Assembly: GCF_004342025.1 (NCBI RefSeq)
Contig: NZ_SLWN01000001.1
Location: 124,001 to 188,000 of the forward strand
Source: Kribbella steppae
GTDB lineage: Bacteria; Actinomycetota; Actinomycetes; Propionibacteriales; Kribbellaceae
Direction of reading: 5' to 3'
Length of the DNA: 64,000 bases
Position 1 is the first letter of the stretch, and every line of letters starts with the position of its first letter. Below the pieces are notes generated by a model. It worked only from the letters and a program-made list of their open reading frames with translations. It was not told where the DNA came from and made no database searches. This document shows positions 8,233 to 17,078 of the stretch, piece after piece. The translations under genes were made by a program, and so were the position numbers.

Positions 8233-8263
8233 AGAGTACACGACCCGCGACGCTCCCTGTCCA
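8233..8263 (-). promoter_or_regulatory. Probable promoter of the leader/AlaRS-like transcript
   Basis: On the minus strand TGGACA (8263-8258, one mismatch to TTGACA) is followed after 19 nt by TACTCT (8238-8233). A start site 7-8 nt downstream falls on the ATG of the leader peptide, giving a leaderless message. The promoter lies in the gap after the PimB' stop codon (8276). Confidence 0.6.
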
Positions 8264-8275
8264 GCGCGTTCCCGA

Positions 8276-9394
8276 TCACAAGTCGAGCAGCTCCCGCAGT
8301 ACGGCGCCGCTCCCCGACCACGACCAGCTCTCGCGAACCCAGGCCCGACCCGCCGCTCCCATCGCCTTCGCCTTCGCCGGATGGGTGAGCAGAGCGATGA
8401 GCCGGGCAGCGACGGCAGGCGGGTTGTACGGGTCGACCAGGTAGCCGGTTTCGCCGTGCCTGACCGTGTCCGCGGCTCCACCCGAGTCTCCGACCACGAC
8501 CGGCTTGCCGGCGGCGGACGCCTCGAGTGTGACGATCCCGAGCGCCTCCGGCTCGAGCCCGAACCGCCGGGTCCGGCACGGCATCGCGAATACGTCCGCG
8601 GCGTCGACGTACGGCGGGATATCCGTCCACGGCACCGGACCGGTGAAGACCACGGAGGACGTGATGCCGAGGGACGCCGCAAGACCCTCCAACCGTTCGC
8701 GGTCCGGACCGCCGCCGACCAGCAGGAGAATGGCGGACGGTACGGCGGCCAGCACCCGAGGCCAAGCGCGGATCAGCGTGTCCTGCCCTTTCCGCGGGAT
8801 CAGCCTCGACACGCACGCGACCACGGGCGCACCTTCGAGCCCGAGTCCTTTGCGCACCTGCTCTCCCCCGCACTCCGGGAAGAATCGGTCGGTGTCGACC
8901 CCAGGAGTCAGCCGTCGCATCCGTCGTACTGCGGCCGGTGACAGCGCCGGCGCGATCTGGTCCGCACACCACGACGAGACCGTCGTCACCGTGTCGGCCG
9001 CGTCGCCGATCCGCCGGAGCGCCTGGCGAGTGCCCGGTACACCGGCCCACCACGTCTCGTGCCCGTGCGTCATCGCGACGATCCGCCGCGCCCCGGCCCG
9101 TCGCAGCGCCGGCCCCATCAGGCCGAGTGGCGCGGCCGCCCCGAACAGCACCCGATCCGCGTTGTGCTCACGCATCAGCCGTACGGCGTACTTCGTGATC
9201 CGCGGCGTCGGCAGCAGCATCGTCGTGGGGTCTCGCACCACCGGGAACGGCAGATCTGAGTCGTACGACGTGTCGCCAGGTGAATGTGACGTGTAGACGA
9301 CGACGTCAGGCAGCTCGTCGCACAGGGACCGGACGAACGTCTCGATCCCGCCCTGGCGTGGCGGGAAGTCGTTGGTGACGACCAACACCCTCAT
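8276..9394 (-). CDS. pimB: GT4 glycosyltransferase, PimB'-like phosphatidylinositol mannoside mannosyltransferase
   Basis: This 372-residue GT-B enzyme starts at ATG 9394. The N-terminal domain has NDFPPRQGGIETFV (glycine-rich acceptor loop) and AMTHGHETWWA. The C-terminal domain has the GDP-sugar region SRLIPRKGQD, LLLVGGGPDRERL, MPCRTRRFGLEPEALGIVTLEASAAG and GDSGGA. These are the signatures of PimB' enzymes, which transfer the second mannose from GDP-mannose to PIM1 at the inner face of the membrane in actinobacteria. Its ATG overlaps the stop of the upstream M48 gene (ATGA, 9391-9394), so the two are coupled. A more general GT4 role remains possible. Confidence 0.8.
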   Translation of the reverse strand: MRVLVVTNDFPPRQGGIETFVRSLCDELPDVVVYTSHSPGDTSYDSDLPFPVVRDPTTMLLPTPRITKYAVRLMREHNADRVLFGAAAPLGLMGPALRRAGARRIVAMTHGHETWWAGVPGTRQALRRIGDAADTVTTVSSWCADQIAPALSPAAVRRMRRLTPGVDTDRFFPECGGEQVRKGLGLEGAPVVACVSRLIPRKGQDTLIRAWPRVLAAVPSAILLLVGGGPDRERLEGLAASLGITSSVVFTGPVPWTDIPPYVDAADVFAMPCRTRRFGLEPEALGIVTLEASAAGKPVVVGDSGGAADTVRHGETGYLVDPYNPPAVAARLIALLTHPAKAKAMGAAGRAWVRESWSWSGSGAVLRELLDL

Positions 9395-10635
9395 CGCTGG
9401 ACCAACGGTGGCACCGACGTACCGTGCTCGGCCGCCCAGGACCGGCCCATCGCGATCCGCTCGGGTGCGGTCGGGTGACTGGCGAACATCCAGTACCGCC
9501 AGCGGCTCGGGTTCAGCCCCGAGATGTTCGTCACGGCCAGATCGTGCTGCATCGCGACGAAGTTGCCCGGATCGTTCGTCAGCCGCAGCGAGTGGTAGTC
9601 CGCCCGGGCTTCGATCCGGCGGCTGACCAGGTTCTGCACCGGAGCGGAGAGCGTCGTACCGGCGACGATCACGGCCAGCAGCAACGCGGTCCGGCGCGGG
9701 TCGGACATCCGTGCCCCAAGCAACAACTTGAGCAAGATCACCGCGAAGGCGGTCCCGAGCACACCGATCAGGGTGCCGTGCAGTACGTCGTCCTCCGCGG
9801 CGTGACCGAGTTCGTGCGCGACGACCAACCGGACTTGCGCGGGCGGCACATCCTTCAGCAGCGTGTCGTAGACGACCAGCCGCCGGGTCGAGCCGAAGCC
9901 CGAAACGTAAGCATTCAAGGCGGTTGTGCGCTTGGACGCGTCCGCGACCAGCACATCCTTGACCGGTACGCCGTCGTCCGCGGCCAGCTTCATGAAGTCG
10001 TCGCGCTGCGGTCCGGCCGGCATCGAGGTGAACTCGTTGAACCGCGGCTCGACCAGCACCGGATAGGCGAACGAGACCCCGAGCACGAGCACCGCACCAG
10101 CGATTGCCGCAGGCAACCACCACCACGAGCGCCAGCGTTTCGCCAGCCCGACCAGGCCGACCGCGATCACCGCGAGCGCGAGCGACATCAGCAACCAGTT
10201 GACCGCCCGGTCACGGGTCCACAACCCCCAGTCCTGCACCGACAGGCCGTACTTCCGGCTGACCCGCTCGGCCATGACATCGGTCGGCACGGTGATCACG
10301 CTGGTGAGGAGTCCGAGACCGGCCACGAGCAGCGGTACGGCGACGTACCACCGGCGAATGCGGATCGCGTCGTACAGGCGGCGGCCGAGCGGGCTGAAGC
10401 CGATCGCCAGCGGGACCAGCACGGACAGCACCCACGAGGTGGTTGACCACGGCAACAACTCGTGCCGGAACGCGTTCTGGCGGGCGATCTCGGCGGCGGT
10501 GAAGTCCAGCGTCGCGTCCGGCGTGGGCAGGTCGATCAGGTGCCACGGGGTGGTGACGACGATGACGACGGTGAGTGCGGCAGCGAGGGCGACGGCGACC
10601 ACAGGTGGCGTCCACCGTGCGGCCGCGTCAGACAC
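9391..10635 (-). CDS. M48-family metalloprotease (Ste24/HtpX-like), membrane-bound
   Basis: This 414-residue protein starts at GTG 10635. It carries several transmembrane helices and the zinc motif HELGH (in VVAHELGHAAEDD), with a downstream RIEARADYHSL segment that supplies the third ligand Glu. Family members cleave CAAX proteins in eukaryotes and act in membrane-protein quality control in bacteria. The start overlaps the preceding gene by 8 bp and the stop overlaps pimB, forming a three-gene leftward operon. Confidence 0.85.
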   Translation of the reverse strand: MSDAAARWTPPVVAVALAAALTVVIVVTTPWHLIDLPTPDATLDFTAAEIARQNAFRHELLPWSTTSWVLSVLVPLAIGFSPLGRRLYDAIRIRRWYVAVPLLVAGLGLLTSVITVPTDVMAERVSRKYGLSVQDWGLWTRDRAVNWLLMSLALAVIAVGLVGLAKRWRSWWWLPAAIAGAVLVLGVSFAYPVLVEPRFNEFTSMPAGPQRDDFMKLAADDGVPVKDVLVADASKRTTALNAYVSGFGSTRRLVVYDTLLKDVPPAQVRLVVAHELGHAAEDDVLHGTLIGVLGTAFAVILLKLLLGARMSDPRRTALLLAVIVAGTTLSAPVQNLVSRRIEARADYHSLRLTNDPGNFVAMQHDLAVTNISGLNPSRWRYWMFASHPTAPERIAMGRSWAAEHGTSVPPLVQR

Positions 10636-12097
10636 CGGCGAGCCTCTTGAGGTACTGCTGCCACTCCGCGACGAACTCCTGCTCGGTCATGCCGAGCACG
10701 GACTTGAAGGCGTCGGCCAGACCGGTCGGACTCTTCGACGCGTGCACGGCCCGGTAGAACTTCACCAACTTGCTCTGCCCCTCCCGCTCGGCGATCAGCC
10801 GGCAGGCGAGCCAGGCCGACTCGTAGGCCTGGGGCAGCTCCGACGACGACGCGGCGAACGCCTCGGGCGCTGGGAGTGCCGTCGGCACCTTGCCCGCCCG
10901 GATCGCCTTGAACAACTCCTTCGCCGCCGACTCGTCCTGTACGGGTACGGCGGTGAACGCGACGTAGTCCGCGAACCCCTCGGCCAGCCACAACGGTACC
11001 GGCGAGGCGGTGGCGGTCGACGCGACGTGGGTCGTCTCGTGGGTCAGCACGATCTTGCGGCCCTGTCTGCCCAGCTCGTCGAACAGCTTGGGGTTCGCCA
11101 CGATCCGCACCGGCGCACCGGCTTGCGGGGTGTCCAGCTCGGCCATCGTGACCGCGGCGATCTGGGTATAGGTGTTCGGCTGCGCGCCGAGCACGAACTC
11201 CATCTGGGCTTGTTTGGCGGGCAGGTAGACGACCGCCTTCTGGCGCCAGCTCCGGCCCCAGACCTTGCTGACCGACTCGACCGCACGGTCGGTGGCGGAG
11301 ACATAGCTCTCCGCGTTCGCCTCCGAATCAAGGCTGATCACCAGACTGCGATCACCCTCGGCCACGTCGATCGGGCCGAGCGCCCAGATCGGCCGCCGCT
11401 GACCGGCCACGAACCGCTCCGAGAAGGAGGCCGCGTACGTCGTACCGTCGCGGGTGACGAAGGTGACCGGCAGGGTCTCGCGGGCCGGTTTTGCGTCGTA
11501 CCCGCTGAGTTGCCAGGAGACCTCGACCTGGGCCAGCCAGGACTCGCTTCCGCCCAGCGCGGCCTGGCGGTCGGGAGTGAGTGCCGCGGTGTCGTCGCTG
11601 ACGTAGCGGAACTGGAAGCTGGCGATCGGGAGTTTGCCGAGGTTCGCGAAGATCGTGCGGGCGCTCTCGCGGAACTCGGTCGCCTGCGGGTCGACGGTGG
11701 CGAGGAACGCGGACCGGCTCTCGTCCTCGACCGCCGTGGACATCTTCTGCAACACCGCTCCGCCGACGCTGGCACGCCGTACGCCCTCCGCGGCCTCGTC
11801 CGGCGTGGTCGAGGTCTGCGGGGACTCCGCGGTGATCGGAACACCTGGATCGGCAGGCGCGTCGGCGATCTGGCGCAGACCGGCATACCCGGCTCCGGCG
11901 ACCAGGCAGACGGCGACGCCGAGCGCGACCTTCCGCACGATCGGACCGAACGTGGGCGGGACCCGACGCCCGCCATCGACCCGGTCCGCGGTCTCCGGGT
12001 GGGGGGCGGGAGGCACCGCGGGCAGGGGCATCGTGTCGCCCTGTTCGTCGATCACCTCGGCCCCTCGCTGCTCACCTGCCCCAGTCAGGCGGGACAC
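10628..12097 (-). CDS. Membrane-anchored protein with gluzincin-like (peptidase MA-like) domain
   Basis: The start is GTG 12097, chosen because GAGGAGG lies seven bases upstream; the longer frame to 12124 lacks one. The 489-residue product has a cytoplasmic Pro-rich N-terminus, a single transmembrane segment (VALGVAVCLVAGAGYAGL), an NTF2-like middle region and a C-terminal domain with THETTHVAS plus AEGFADYVAF. This HExxH...E pattern is that of M1/peptidase-MA zinc hydrolases. It likely acts outside the membrane; its substrate is unknown. It heads the operon with the M48 protease and pimB. Confidence 0.68.
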   Translation of the reverse strand: MSRLTGAGEQRGAEVIDEQGDTMPLPAVPPAPHPETADRVDGGRRVPPTFGPIVRKVALGVAVCLVAGAGYAGLRQIADAPADPGVPITAESPQTSTTPDEAAEGVRRASVGGAVLQKMSTAVEDESRSAFLATVDPQATEFRESARTIFANLGKLPIASFQFRYVSDDTAALTPDRQAALGGSESWLAQVEVSWQLSGYDAKPARETLPVTFVTRDGTTYAASFSERFVAGQRRPIWALGPIDVAEGDRSLVISLDSEANAESYVSATDRAVESVSKVWGRSWRQKAVVYLPAKQAQMEFVLGAQPNTYTQIAAVTMAELDTPQAGAPVRIVANPKLFDELGRQGRKIVLTHETTHVASTATASPVPLWLAEGFADYVAFTAVPVQDESAAKELFKAIRAGKVPTALPAPEAFAASSSELPQAYESAWLACRLIAEREGQSKLVKFYRAVHASKSPTGLADAFKSVLGMTEQEFVAEWQQYLKRLAGV

Positions 12098-12144
12098 TAC
12101 GTGCCTCCTCTGACAGTAGAGCACTCGGATGGTGGTGAAATGAC

Positions 12145-12174
12145 TCGGCTCCGGGGATGAGACCCCGGAGCCGA
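12145..12174 (-). terminator. Terminator hairpin after the NlpC/P60 gene
   Basis: TCGGCTCCGGGG (12145-12156) and CCCCGGAGCCGA (12163-12174) form a perfect 12-bp stem with a 6-nt loop. It lies between the NlpC/P60 stop (12196) and the next leftward gene start (12097), so it separates the two transcripts. On the minus strand a weak GTCATTT follows the stem. Confidence 0.75.
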
Positions 12175-12195
12175 TGAGTATGACAAAGGTGCGGT

Positions 12196-13284
12196 TCAGC
12201 CCGGACGGACCGCGGTGCTGTAAGGCATCAGGTCGATCGGGTCGGTCTTCACCGGCTTGCCCGGGCGGCTCGCGTGCACGATCCGGCCGTTGCCGATGTA
12301 CATCCCGACGTGGCTGATCGGCGAGTAGTAGAAGACCAGGTCACCCGGCATCAACTGGCTCTTGCTGACCCGGCGACCCTCGCTGGCCTGCGCCTTCGAC
12401 GAGTGCGACAGCGAGACACCGGCCTTGCCCCAGGCGTACAGCATCAGGCCGGAGCAGTCGAACGAGTTCGGCCCTTCGGCGCCCCAGACGTACGGGTCGC
12501 CCAGCTGCGCCATCGCGGTCTGGACCGCGATCCCGGCGCGGCCGTTGGCCGGCACCGGCAGATCGTCCATCCGGTCGCCGTCCCGGCTCGGACGCTCGTC
12601 CTTGGCCTCCTCGGCTTCCTTCTCGTTCTCCGCCTGGATCCGGGCCCGCTCCTCGTCACTGAGCTTGTCGAGCACCTTCTCGGCGGCGTCGAGGTTGGTC
12701 TGGATCTGCTTCTTCAGCGCGTCCTGCTGCGCCTGCACGGCCTGCAGCGCGGCCAACTCGGTCTGCTCGCTGGCCTTCAGGTCGCCCAGCTTGCCCTGGG
12801 CCTGCTGGTAGCGGCGGAGCGCCGAGTTCTGCTGGCCGGCGAAGGCCTGGGCGGTGGAGGCCTGGCTGAGGAACTGGTCGGGGTTCGTCGACAGCAGCAA
12901 CTGCGCCGTCGTCGTCATCCCGGAGGTCTGGTATCCGGCGACCGCGAGGGAACCGATCTGCCGCTTCACTCCGTCCACCTGGCCCTGCTGCTTCGCGATG
13001 GCGGCCTGCAGGGCCTTCACCCGGGCACCGGAGGCGCTGATCTGCCCGCGCAGGTCGTTGGCCGACTCACCGGCCTCCTCGGCCTTGTGCTGCAGAGCGG
13101 CGACCTGCTTCTTCGCCGTGTCCAGGTCCGGCTTCGGATCAGCGTCAGCCGCTCCCTGGATGAAGATCACGCCCGCGACGACTGCGGTGCTGGTGATGGC
13201 GGCGAGGGCGATACCCCTGGTGCGGTTGATGCGTCCGGTGGACACAGCCCGGTCGGTCCCTTCCTCTGCTCGCGCCGTCCCCAT
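12196..13284 (-). CDS. Secreted NlpC/P60 peptidoglycan endopeptidase (RipA-like)
   Basis: The start is ATG 13284, with GGAAGG eight bases upstream; the frame also extends to a TTG at 13302. The 362-residue product has a signal/transmembrane segment near residues 20-40, a long alpha-helical coiled-coil region (about residues 45-220) and a C-terminal NlpC/P60 domain. The catalytic Cys is in NSFDCSGL and the His in ISHVGMYIG, with a further polar residue near IVHAS. Such enzymes cut D-Glu-mDAP bonds for daughter-cell separation. The coiled coil normally autoinhibits the catalytic domain. It is preceded by a 177-bp gap with repeat elements. Confidence 0.88.
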   Translation of the reverse strand: MGTARAEEGTDRAVSTGRINRTRGIALAAITSTAVVAGVIFIQGAADADPKPDLDTAKKQVAALQHKAEEAGESANDLRGQISASGARVKALQAAIAKQQGQVDGVKRQIGSLAVAGYQTSGMTTTAQLLLSTNPDQFLSQASTAQAFAGQQNSALRRYQQAQGKLGDLKASEQTELAALQAVQAQQDALKKQIQTNLDAAEKVLDKLSDEERARIQAENEKEAEEAKDERPSRDGDRMDDLPVPANGRAGIAVQTAMAQLGDPYVWGAEGPNSFDCSGLMLYAWGKAGVSLSHSSKAQASEGRRVSKSQLMPGDLVFYYSPISHVGMYIGNGRIVHASRPGKPVKTDPIDLMPYSTAVRPG

Positions 13285-13461
13285 TGACCACGCCTTCCGC
13301 AACGGAACTTACACTGCGGGACCTGACGGGCCACCCATCGGCTTCGTGCTGCCCGGTCGGTCTGATCGGCCGACACCCTGAGGCAACGAGAGGTAACAGT
13401 AGTGACCGTTTCGTGACCAGTGCAATTCGCCCCTCGGGTTTGATCCAAAATTAACGAAGGA
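13285..13461. other. Intergenic region upstream of the NlpC/P60 gene
   Basis: The gap holds no ORF. On the minus strand it contains two copies of GGTCAC separated by five bases (GGTCACGAAACGGTCAC), then GTTACC, and further on a stem-rich segment around GGCCCGTCAGGTCCC. The direct repeats could be a regulator site. I looked for a c-di-AMP (ydaO) riboswitch, common before cell-wall hydrolases of actinobacteria, and could not convincingly match its core. Confidence 0.4.
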
Positions 13462-13719
13462 TCACCCCGACCCAACGGCCGTTCCACCTTCCCCGTCAGG
13501 GGTTTCGGCAGCAGTGTCAGGATGGACGCTGCTGACAGCGTGTACCAGGCGTAGCGGTGGCACCAGGCCGGACTCGGCCAAGGCGTCCAGCGCGGCCTTC
13601 TCGTCGTCGTCGATCCGCAGCGTGCCGGCCCGTTCAGCCGAGAAGCCGAGCACGACCGTCACCACGCAGTCCTGGCAGCCCGGACCTCTCATCACACAAG
13701 CGTCGCAGTCGATCAGCAC
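13462..13719 (-). CDS. Small Cys-containing protein of unknown function
   Basis: The start is GTG 13719, with GGAGG five bases upstream, giving 85 residues that open MLIDCDACVMRGPGCQDCVV. The four Cys are arranged C-x2-C-x6-C-x2-C, a plausible metal or Fe-S site. A helical segment (EKAALDALAESGLVPPLRLVHAV) follows and the tail is Gly/Thr-rich. I do not recognise a characterised family, although the compact shape and good ribosome-binding site suggest a real gene. Confidence 0.62.
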   Translation of the reverse strand: MLIDCDACVMRGPGCQDCVVTVVLGFSAERAGTLRIDDDEKAALDALAESGLVPPLRLVHAVSSVHPDTAAETPDGEGGTAVGSG

Positions 13720-13811
13720 AACGTCCTCCAAAGTGGGGAAGCACCCGGACTTGCATCCGGCTGAGAAGGACGCTAGAGACCCCCGCCGACAGTTTGTGCG
13801 GGTTACCGGCT

Positions 13812-15122
13812 TCAGGCGCGGGCGATCCGGCTGATCAGAGTGGTTGCCGAGAGCGACCGGGCACCCATCGTGATGATGCTTTCGGCAACTTCGCGGTCGG
13901 TCGACACGACGACGATCGGGCGGCCGGGCGGTTCGGCCCGGACCAGTTGCCGGATCACCTCATCGGCGATCACCCCGGCCGGGCTGAAACGCACCCGCAC
14001 ACCGCGCGGCGGATTCAGTTGCACGGGGCCCGAAAGTTCGGCGCCGTCGAAGACCACCGTCACCTCGATGCGACGCTGCGCGACCAGCGCCCCCAGTGCC
14101 GTCACCAGTCGCTGACGCTGCGAATGCAACGGCGAGTTCGGCCATGCGGTCTTCGTCACGTTGTAGCCGTCGATGATCAGATGTACCTGCGGCAACGACA
14201 ACAACTCGTCGAACAACGCCGGGTCGTCGTCCGGCGCCGTACGCCCGACCGGTGCGGCCGAAGGCTCCGTCCCGGCGACGGTGTCGGCCGGCCGCAGCTC
14301 TCCCCCAGGCGGCAGCGCCAGCTCGCGACGCAGCCCGCTCGCTGCCTCGATCACCGTGTCCAGGAGCAGCCGGGTCCGCGTCGACGCGAGCTCGCGTTCC
14401 TGTCCCGCCGTACGACGGGCGGCGTGTTCGACTGCTTCGAGTTCGGTGATGCGGGCCCGGAGTTTGCGCAGCTCACGGTCAACTTCGGCGCGGGCGGCGT
14501 CGACCCGTTCGTCGGCCGTCTCGGCCTCGGTGGTGCGGAGTTCCAGCTCGACCTGGAGACCGCTGATCCGCTGCCGCGCCTCGTTGAGCTTGCGCCGCAG
14601 CGAGACGTTCTCGGCCTTGAGCTCGTTGACCTGTTCGCGCAGCCGTTCGCGGACCTGCCGGGTCTCGGTCCGCGCCTGGTCGAGCTGGTCGGACAGCCTG
14701 CTGACCGCCTCCTCGGCGACGCGCGGTGCCTCCACCGGCACCTGCGCGGCGGCCGCGGCGAGGTGCTGTTCCCAGTCGTCCGGGCGGAGCAGGAAGGCCA
14801 GAGCCGCGACCTCGACCGGGTCTGCGGCCGGCACCGGTACGCCGTCGGCAACCGCATCGCCGAGCTCTGGGTGCTCCCGCCGTACCTGGAACGCCGTCAG
14901 CCGGCGGAAGTGGTCGTCGGTCTCCAGGATCGGACCGAGGACGGACGCCGAGAGCTTGGCTCGTTTGGCCGGCGCGAAACTGGCGAACCGGCGCAGCGGT
15001 GACGGGATGTCGGACGCCGGCAACTGGCCGAGAGCCTGCGCGGCGAGGGCGAGAACCCGTTGCCGGACCGGTTCGGGCAAAGAGGTAGCGGCGGAGCTCG
15101 CGGCGGTGCCTGCCTCAGTCAC
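13812..15122 (-). CDS. NYN/PIN-like (YacP-type) RNA-binding or nuclease protein
   Basis: This protein has about 436 residues from GTG 15122; the frame continues to a GTG at 15176 and neither start has a good ribosome-binding site. The N-terminal half is helical, with a coiled coil of about 130 residues rich in Arg/Glu. The C-terminal ~150 residues form a NYN domain: LIIDGYNVTKTAW, then VTVVFDGAE, ADEVIRQLV and VVVSTDREVAE, which supply the acidic cluster of YacP/PIN nucleases. A role in rRNA or mRNA processing is likely by family, but the substrate is unknown. Confidence 0.78.
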   Translation of the reverse strand: MTEAGTAASSAATSLPEPVRQRVLALAAQALGQLPASDIPSPLRRFASFAPAKRAKLSASVLGPILETDDHFRRLTAFQVRREHPELGDAVADGVPVPAADPVEVAALAFLLRPDDWEQHLAAAAAQVPVEAPRVAEEAVSRLSDQLDQARTETRQVRERLREQVNELKAENVSLRRKLNEARQRISGLQVELELRTTEAETADERVDAARAEVDRELRKLRARITELEAVEHAARRTAGQERELASTRTRLLLDTVIEAASGLRRELALPPGGELRPADTVAGTEPSAAPVGRTAPDDDPALFDELLSLPQVHLIIDGYNVTKTAWPNSPLHSQRQRLVTALGALVAQRRIEVTVVFDGAELSGPVQLNPPRGVRVRFSPAGVIADEVIRQLVRAEPPGRPIVVVSTDREVAESIITMGARSLSATTLISRIARA

Positions 15123-15283
15123 CGGTCCGCAGTCCGGCCCGAACGAAGGTCTGGCTGAGCCAGTGACGCAGACCACAACGCCCCGGCGCGTGGGCCGGTT
15201 TCGCGGTAGTCGCCTGTGTACGCATACAGAGAGCCTAGTCGACTCCTACGCGTGTCACCTGCGGAATTGTCGGTGGTGGCTTT

Positions 15284-15289
15284 TAGCGT
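15284..15289 (+). promoter_or_regulatory. TAGCGT -10 box, leaderless start
   Basis: TAGCGT lies exactly 7 nt before ATG 15297, the usual spacing for leaderless mRNAs in actinobacteria. The same hexamer and spacing recur at 35448 and 46284. Confidence 0.55.
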
Positions 15290-15296
15290 CGTTGCC

Positions 15297-17078
15297 ATGA
15301 CCAGCCCGGCTCCGGACCAGCTGACGCCGATTCGTGGTGTGCAACCGAGTTTCGACGACCTCGGTACGCCGCTGCGCGACGTCACGTTCTGCGTCGTCGA
15401 CCTCGAGACCACCGGCGGCGCGCCGGGGGACTCGGGGATCACCGAGATCGGCGCGGTCAAGGTGCGCGGCGGCGAGGTGATCGGTGAGTTCCAGACCCTG
15501 GTCAACCCGTCCGAGCCGATTCCGCCGTTCATCGCCGTCCTGACCGGCATCACCAACGTGATGGTTGCCTCGTCACCCCGGATCGGTTCGGTGCTGCCGG
15601 CGTTCCTGGAGTTCGCGCAGGGCTGTGTGATGGTGGCGCACAACGCGCCGTTCGACATGGGTTTCCTCAAGCACGACAGCCAGGTGCACGGGTACGACTG
15701 GCCCGACTTCGCCGTCGTCGACACCGCGTTGCTGGCCCGCCGGGTGATCACGCCGGACGAAGCGCCCAACTGCAAACTCGGCACTCTGGCCAAGCTGTTC
15801 CGGACCACCACCACACCGAACCACCGCGCGTTGTCGGACGCCCGCGCGACCGTCGACGTACTGCACGGGCTGTTCGAGCGCGTCGGCTCGCTCGGCGTGC
15901 AGACGCTGGAGGACCTGCAGACGTTCTCGGCCCGGGTCGCGCCGGCCGTGCGAGCGAAGCGGCACCTGGCCGAAACGTTGCCGCACGCACCGGGTGTGTA
16001 CCTGTTCACCGACGACCGCGGCGAGGTGCTGTACGTCGGGAAGTCGAAAGACCTGCGCAATCGGGTCAGGTCGTACTTCACCGCGTCCGAGACCCGGACC
16101 CGGATCGGCGAGATGATCGGTATCGCCACCGGGGTGCGCGCGATCGAGTGCGGCACGTCACTCGAGGCCGAGGTCCGCGAACTGCGGCTGATCGCGGAGC
16201 ACAAGCCGCGGTACAACCGGCGGTCGAAGTTCCCGGAACGGCAACATTGGCTGAAGGTCACCGTCGAACCGTTTCCTCGCCTGTCGCTGGTCAAACAGGT
16301 GCGCGACGACGACGCCGGGTATCTCGGCCCGTTCAGCTCGCGGAAGACGGCCGAGCGGGCGATGGCCGCGCTGCACGAGGCGTTCCCGATCCGGCAGTGC
16401 ACCGCGCGGATGTCGCGGAATCCGCAGCTGTCGCCGTGTGTGCTGGCCGAGATGGGCCGCTGCGTGGCGCCCTGCGACGGGCGGATCTCGATGGATTCGT
16501 ACGGCGAGTTCGTGACCATGCTGCGGACGGCGCTGACTGTGGACCCGACCCCGGTGGTCGAAGCGCTCGACCGGCGGATCGATCTGTTGTCGGCGGGCGA
16601 GCGGTTCGAGGATGCCGCCGTACATCGGGATCGGCTGAGTGCGTTCGTGCGCAGTTCGGCCCGGATGCAGCGGATGGCGTCGGTGACGGGGTGTGCGGAG
16701 ATCTGCGCGGCGCGGCGGACCGACGACGGCGGGTGGGAGCTGCACGTGATCCGACGCGGACGGCTGGCAGCGGCGGGGATCAGCCCGCGCGGGACGGATC
16801 CGCGCCGATACCTGGAGATGCTCCGCGCCTCCGCCGAAACCGTCCTGCCCGGCATCGGCCCGGTCGCGTCCGCCTCCCCGGAGGAGATCGAGCTGGTCCT
16901 CCGGTGGCTCGACCAACCCGGTATCCGCCTGGTCGAAATGGACGGCACCTGGACCTGCCCGGTCAGCGGCGCCGGCCGCCACCTGACCCGCCTCGACAAT
17001 TCCCACTCCGAGGAGCACCACCACCCCACCGAGCGCCGCCGCCGGCTCCGCCCGCTGGGCCCCGCCCGCGCCGGCTAA
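15297..17078 (+). CDS. DEDDh exonuclease fused to UvrC-like GIY-YIG nuclease region
   Basis: This 593-residue protein starts at ATG 15297 behind a leaderless promoter. Residues ~25-195 are a DnaQ/PolC-type 3'-5' exonuclease (VVDLETTG, then VAHNAPFDMGFL, HRALSDARATVD). Residues ~225-310 are a GIY-YIG domain (HAPGVYLFTD, LYVGKSKDLRNRVRSYF, EAEVRELRLIAEHKPRYN). The rest resembles the UvrC/Cho middle region with a Cys-containing CVLAEMGRCVAPCDG. The architecture equals the mycobacterial Rv2191-type protein thought to act in DNA repair. The very last residues are His/Arg/Pro-rich. Confidence 0.88.
   Translation: MTSPAPDQLTPIRGVQPSFDDLGTPLRDVTFCVVDLETTGGAPGDSGITEIGAVKVRGGEVIGEFQTLVNPSEPIPPFIAVLTGITNVMVASSPRIGSVLPAFLEFAQGCVMVAHNAPFDMGFLKHDSQVHGYDWPDFAVVDTALLARRVITPDEAPNCKLGTLAKLFRTTTTPNHRALSDARATVDVLHGLFERVGSLGVQTLEDLQTFSARVAPAVRAKRHLAETLPHAPGVYLFTDDRGEVLYVGKSKDLRNRVRSYFTASETRTRIGEMIGIATGVRAIECGTSLEAEVRELRLIAEHKPRYNRRSKFPERQHWLKVTVEPFPRLSLVKQVRDDDAGYLGPFSSRKTAERAMAALHEAFPIRQCTARMSRNPQLSPCVLAEMGRCVAPCDGRISMDSYGEFVTMLRTALTVDPTPVVEALDRRIDLLSAGERFEDAAVHRDRLSAFVRSSARMQRMASVTGCAEICAARRTDDGGWELHVIRRGRLAAAGISPRGTDPRRYLEMLRASAETVLPGIGPVASASPEEIELVLRWLDQPGIRLVEMDGTWTCPVSGAGRHLTRLDNSHSEEHHHPTERRRRLRPLGPARAG

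Noticed and set aside
9391..10126. N-terminal extension of the pimB reading frame to 616 residues.
   Set aside because: The extra codons are antisense-like and overlap the M48 protease gene. The ATG at 9394 overlaps the M48 stop and begins the typical GT4 N-terminus.
13285..13461. Possible c-di-AMP (ydaO) riboswitch before the NlpC/P60 gene, suggested by a CCGTCAGGTCCCGCAG-like segment.
   Set aside because: Only one block vaguely resembles the motif and the other conserved blocks could not be placed. A covariance-model search would be needed.
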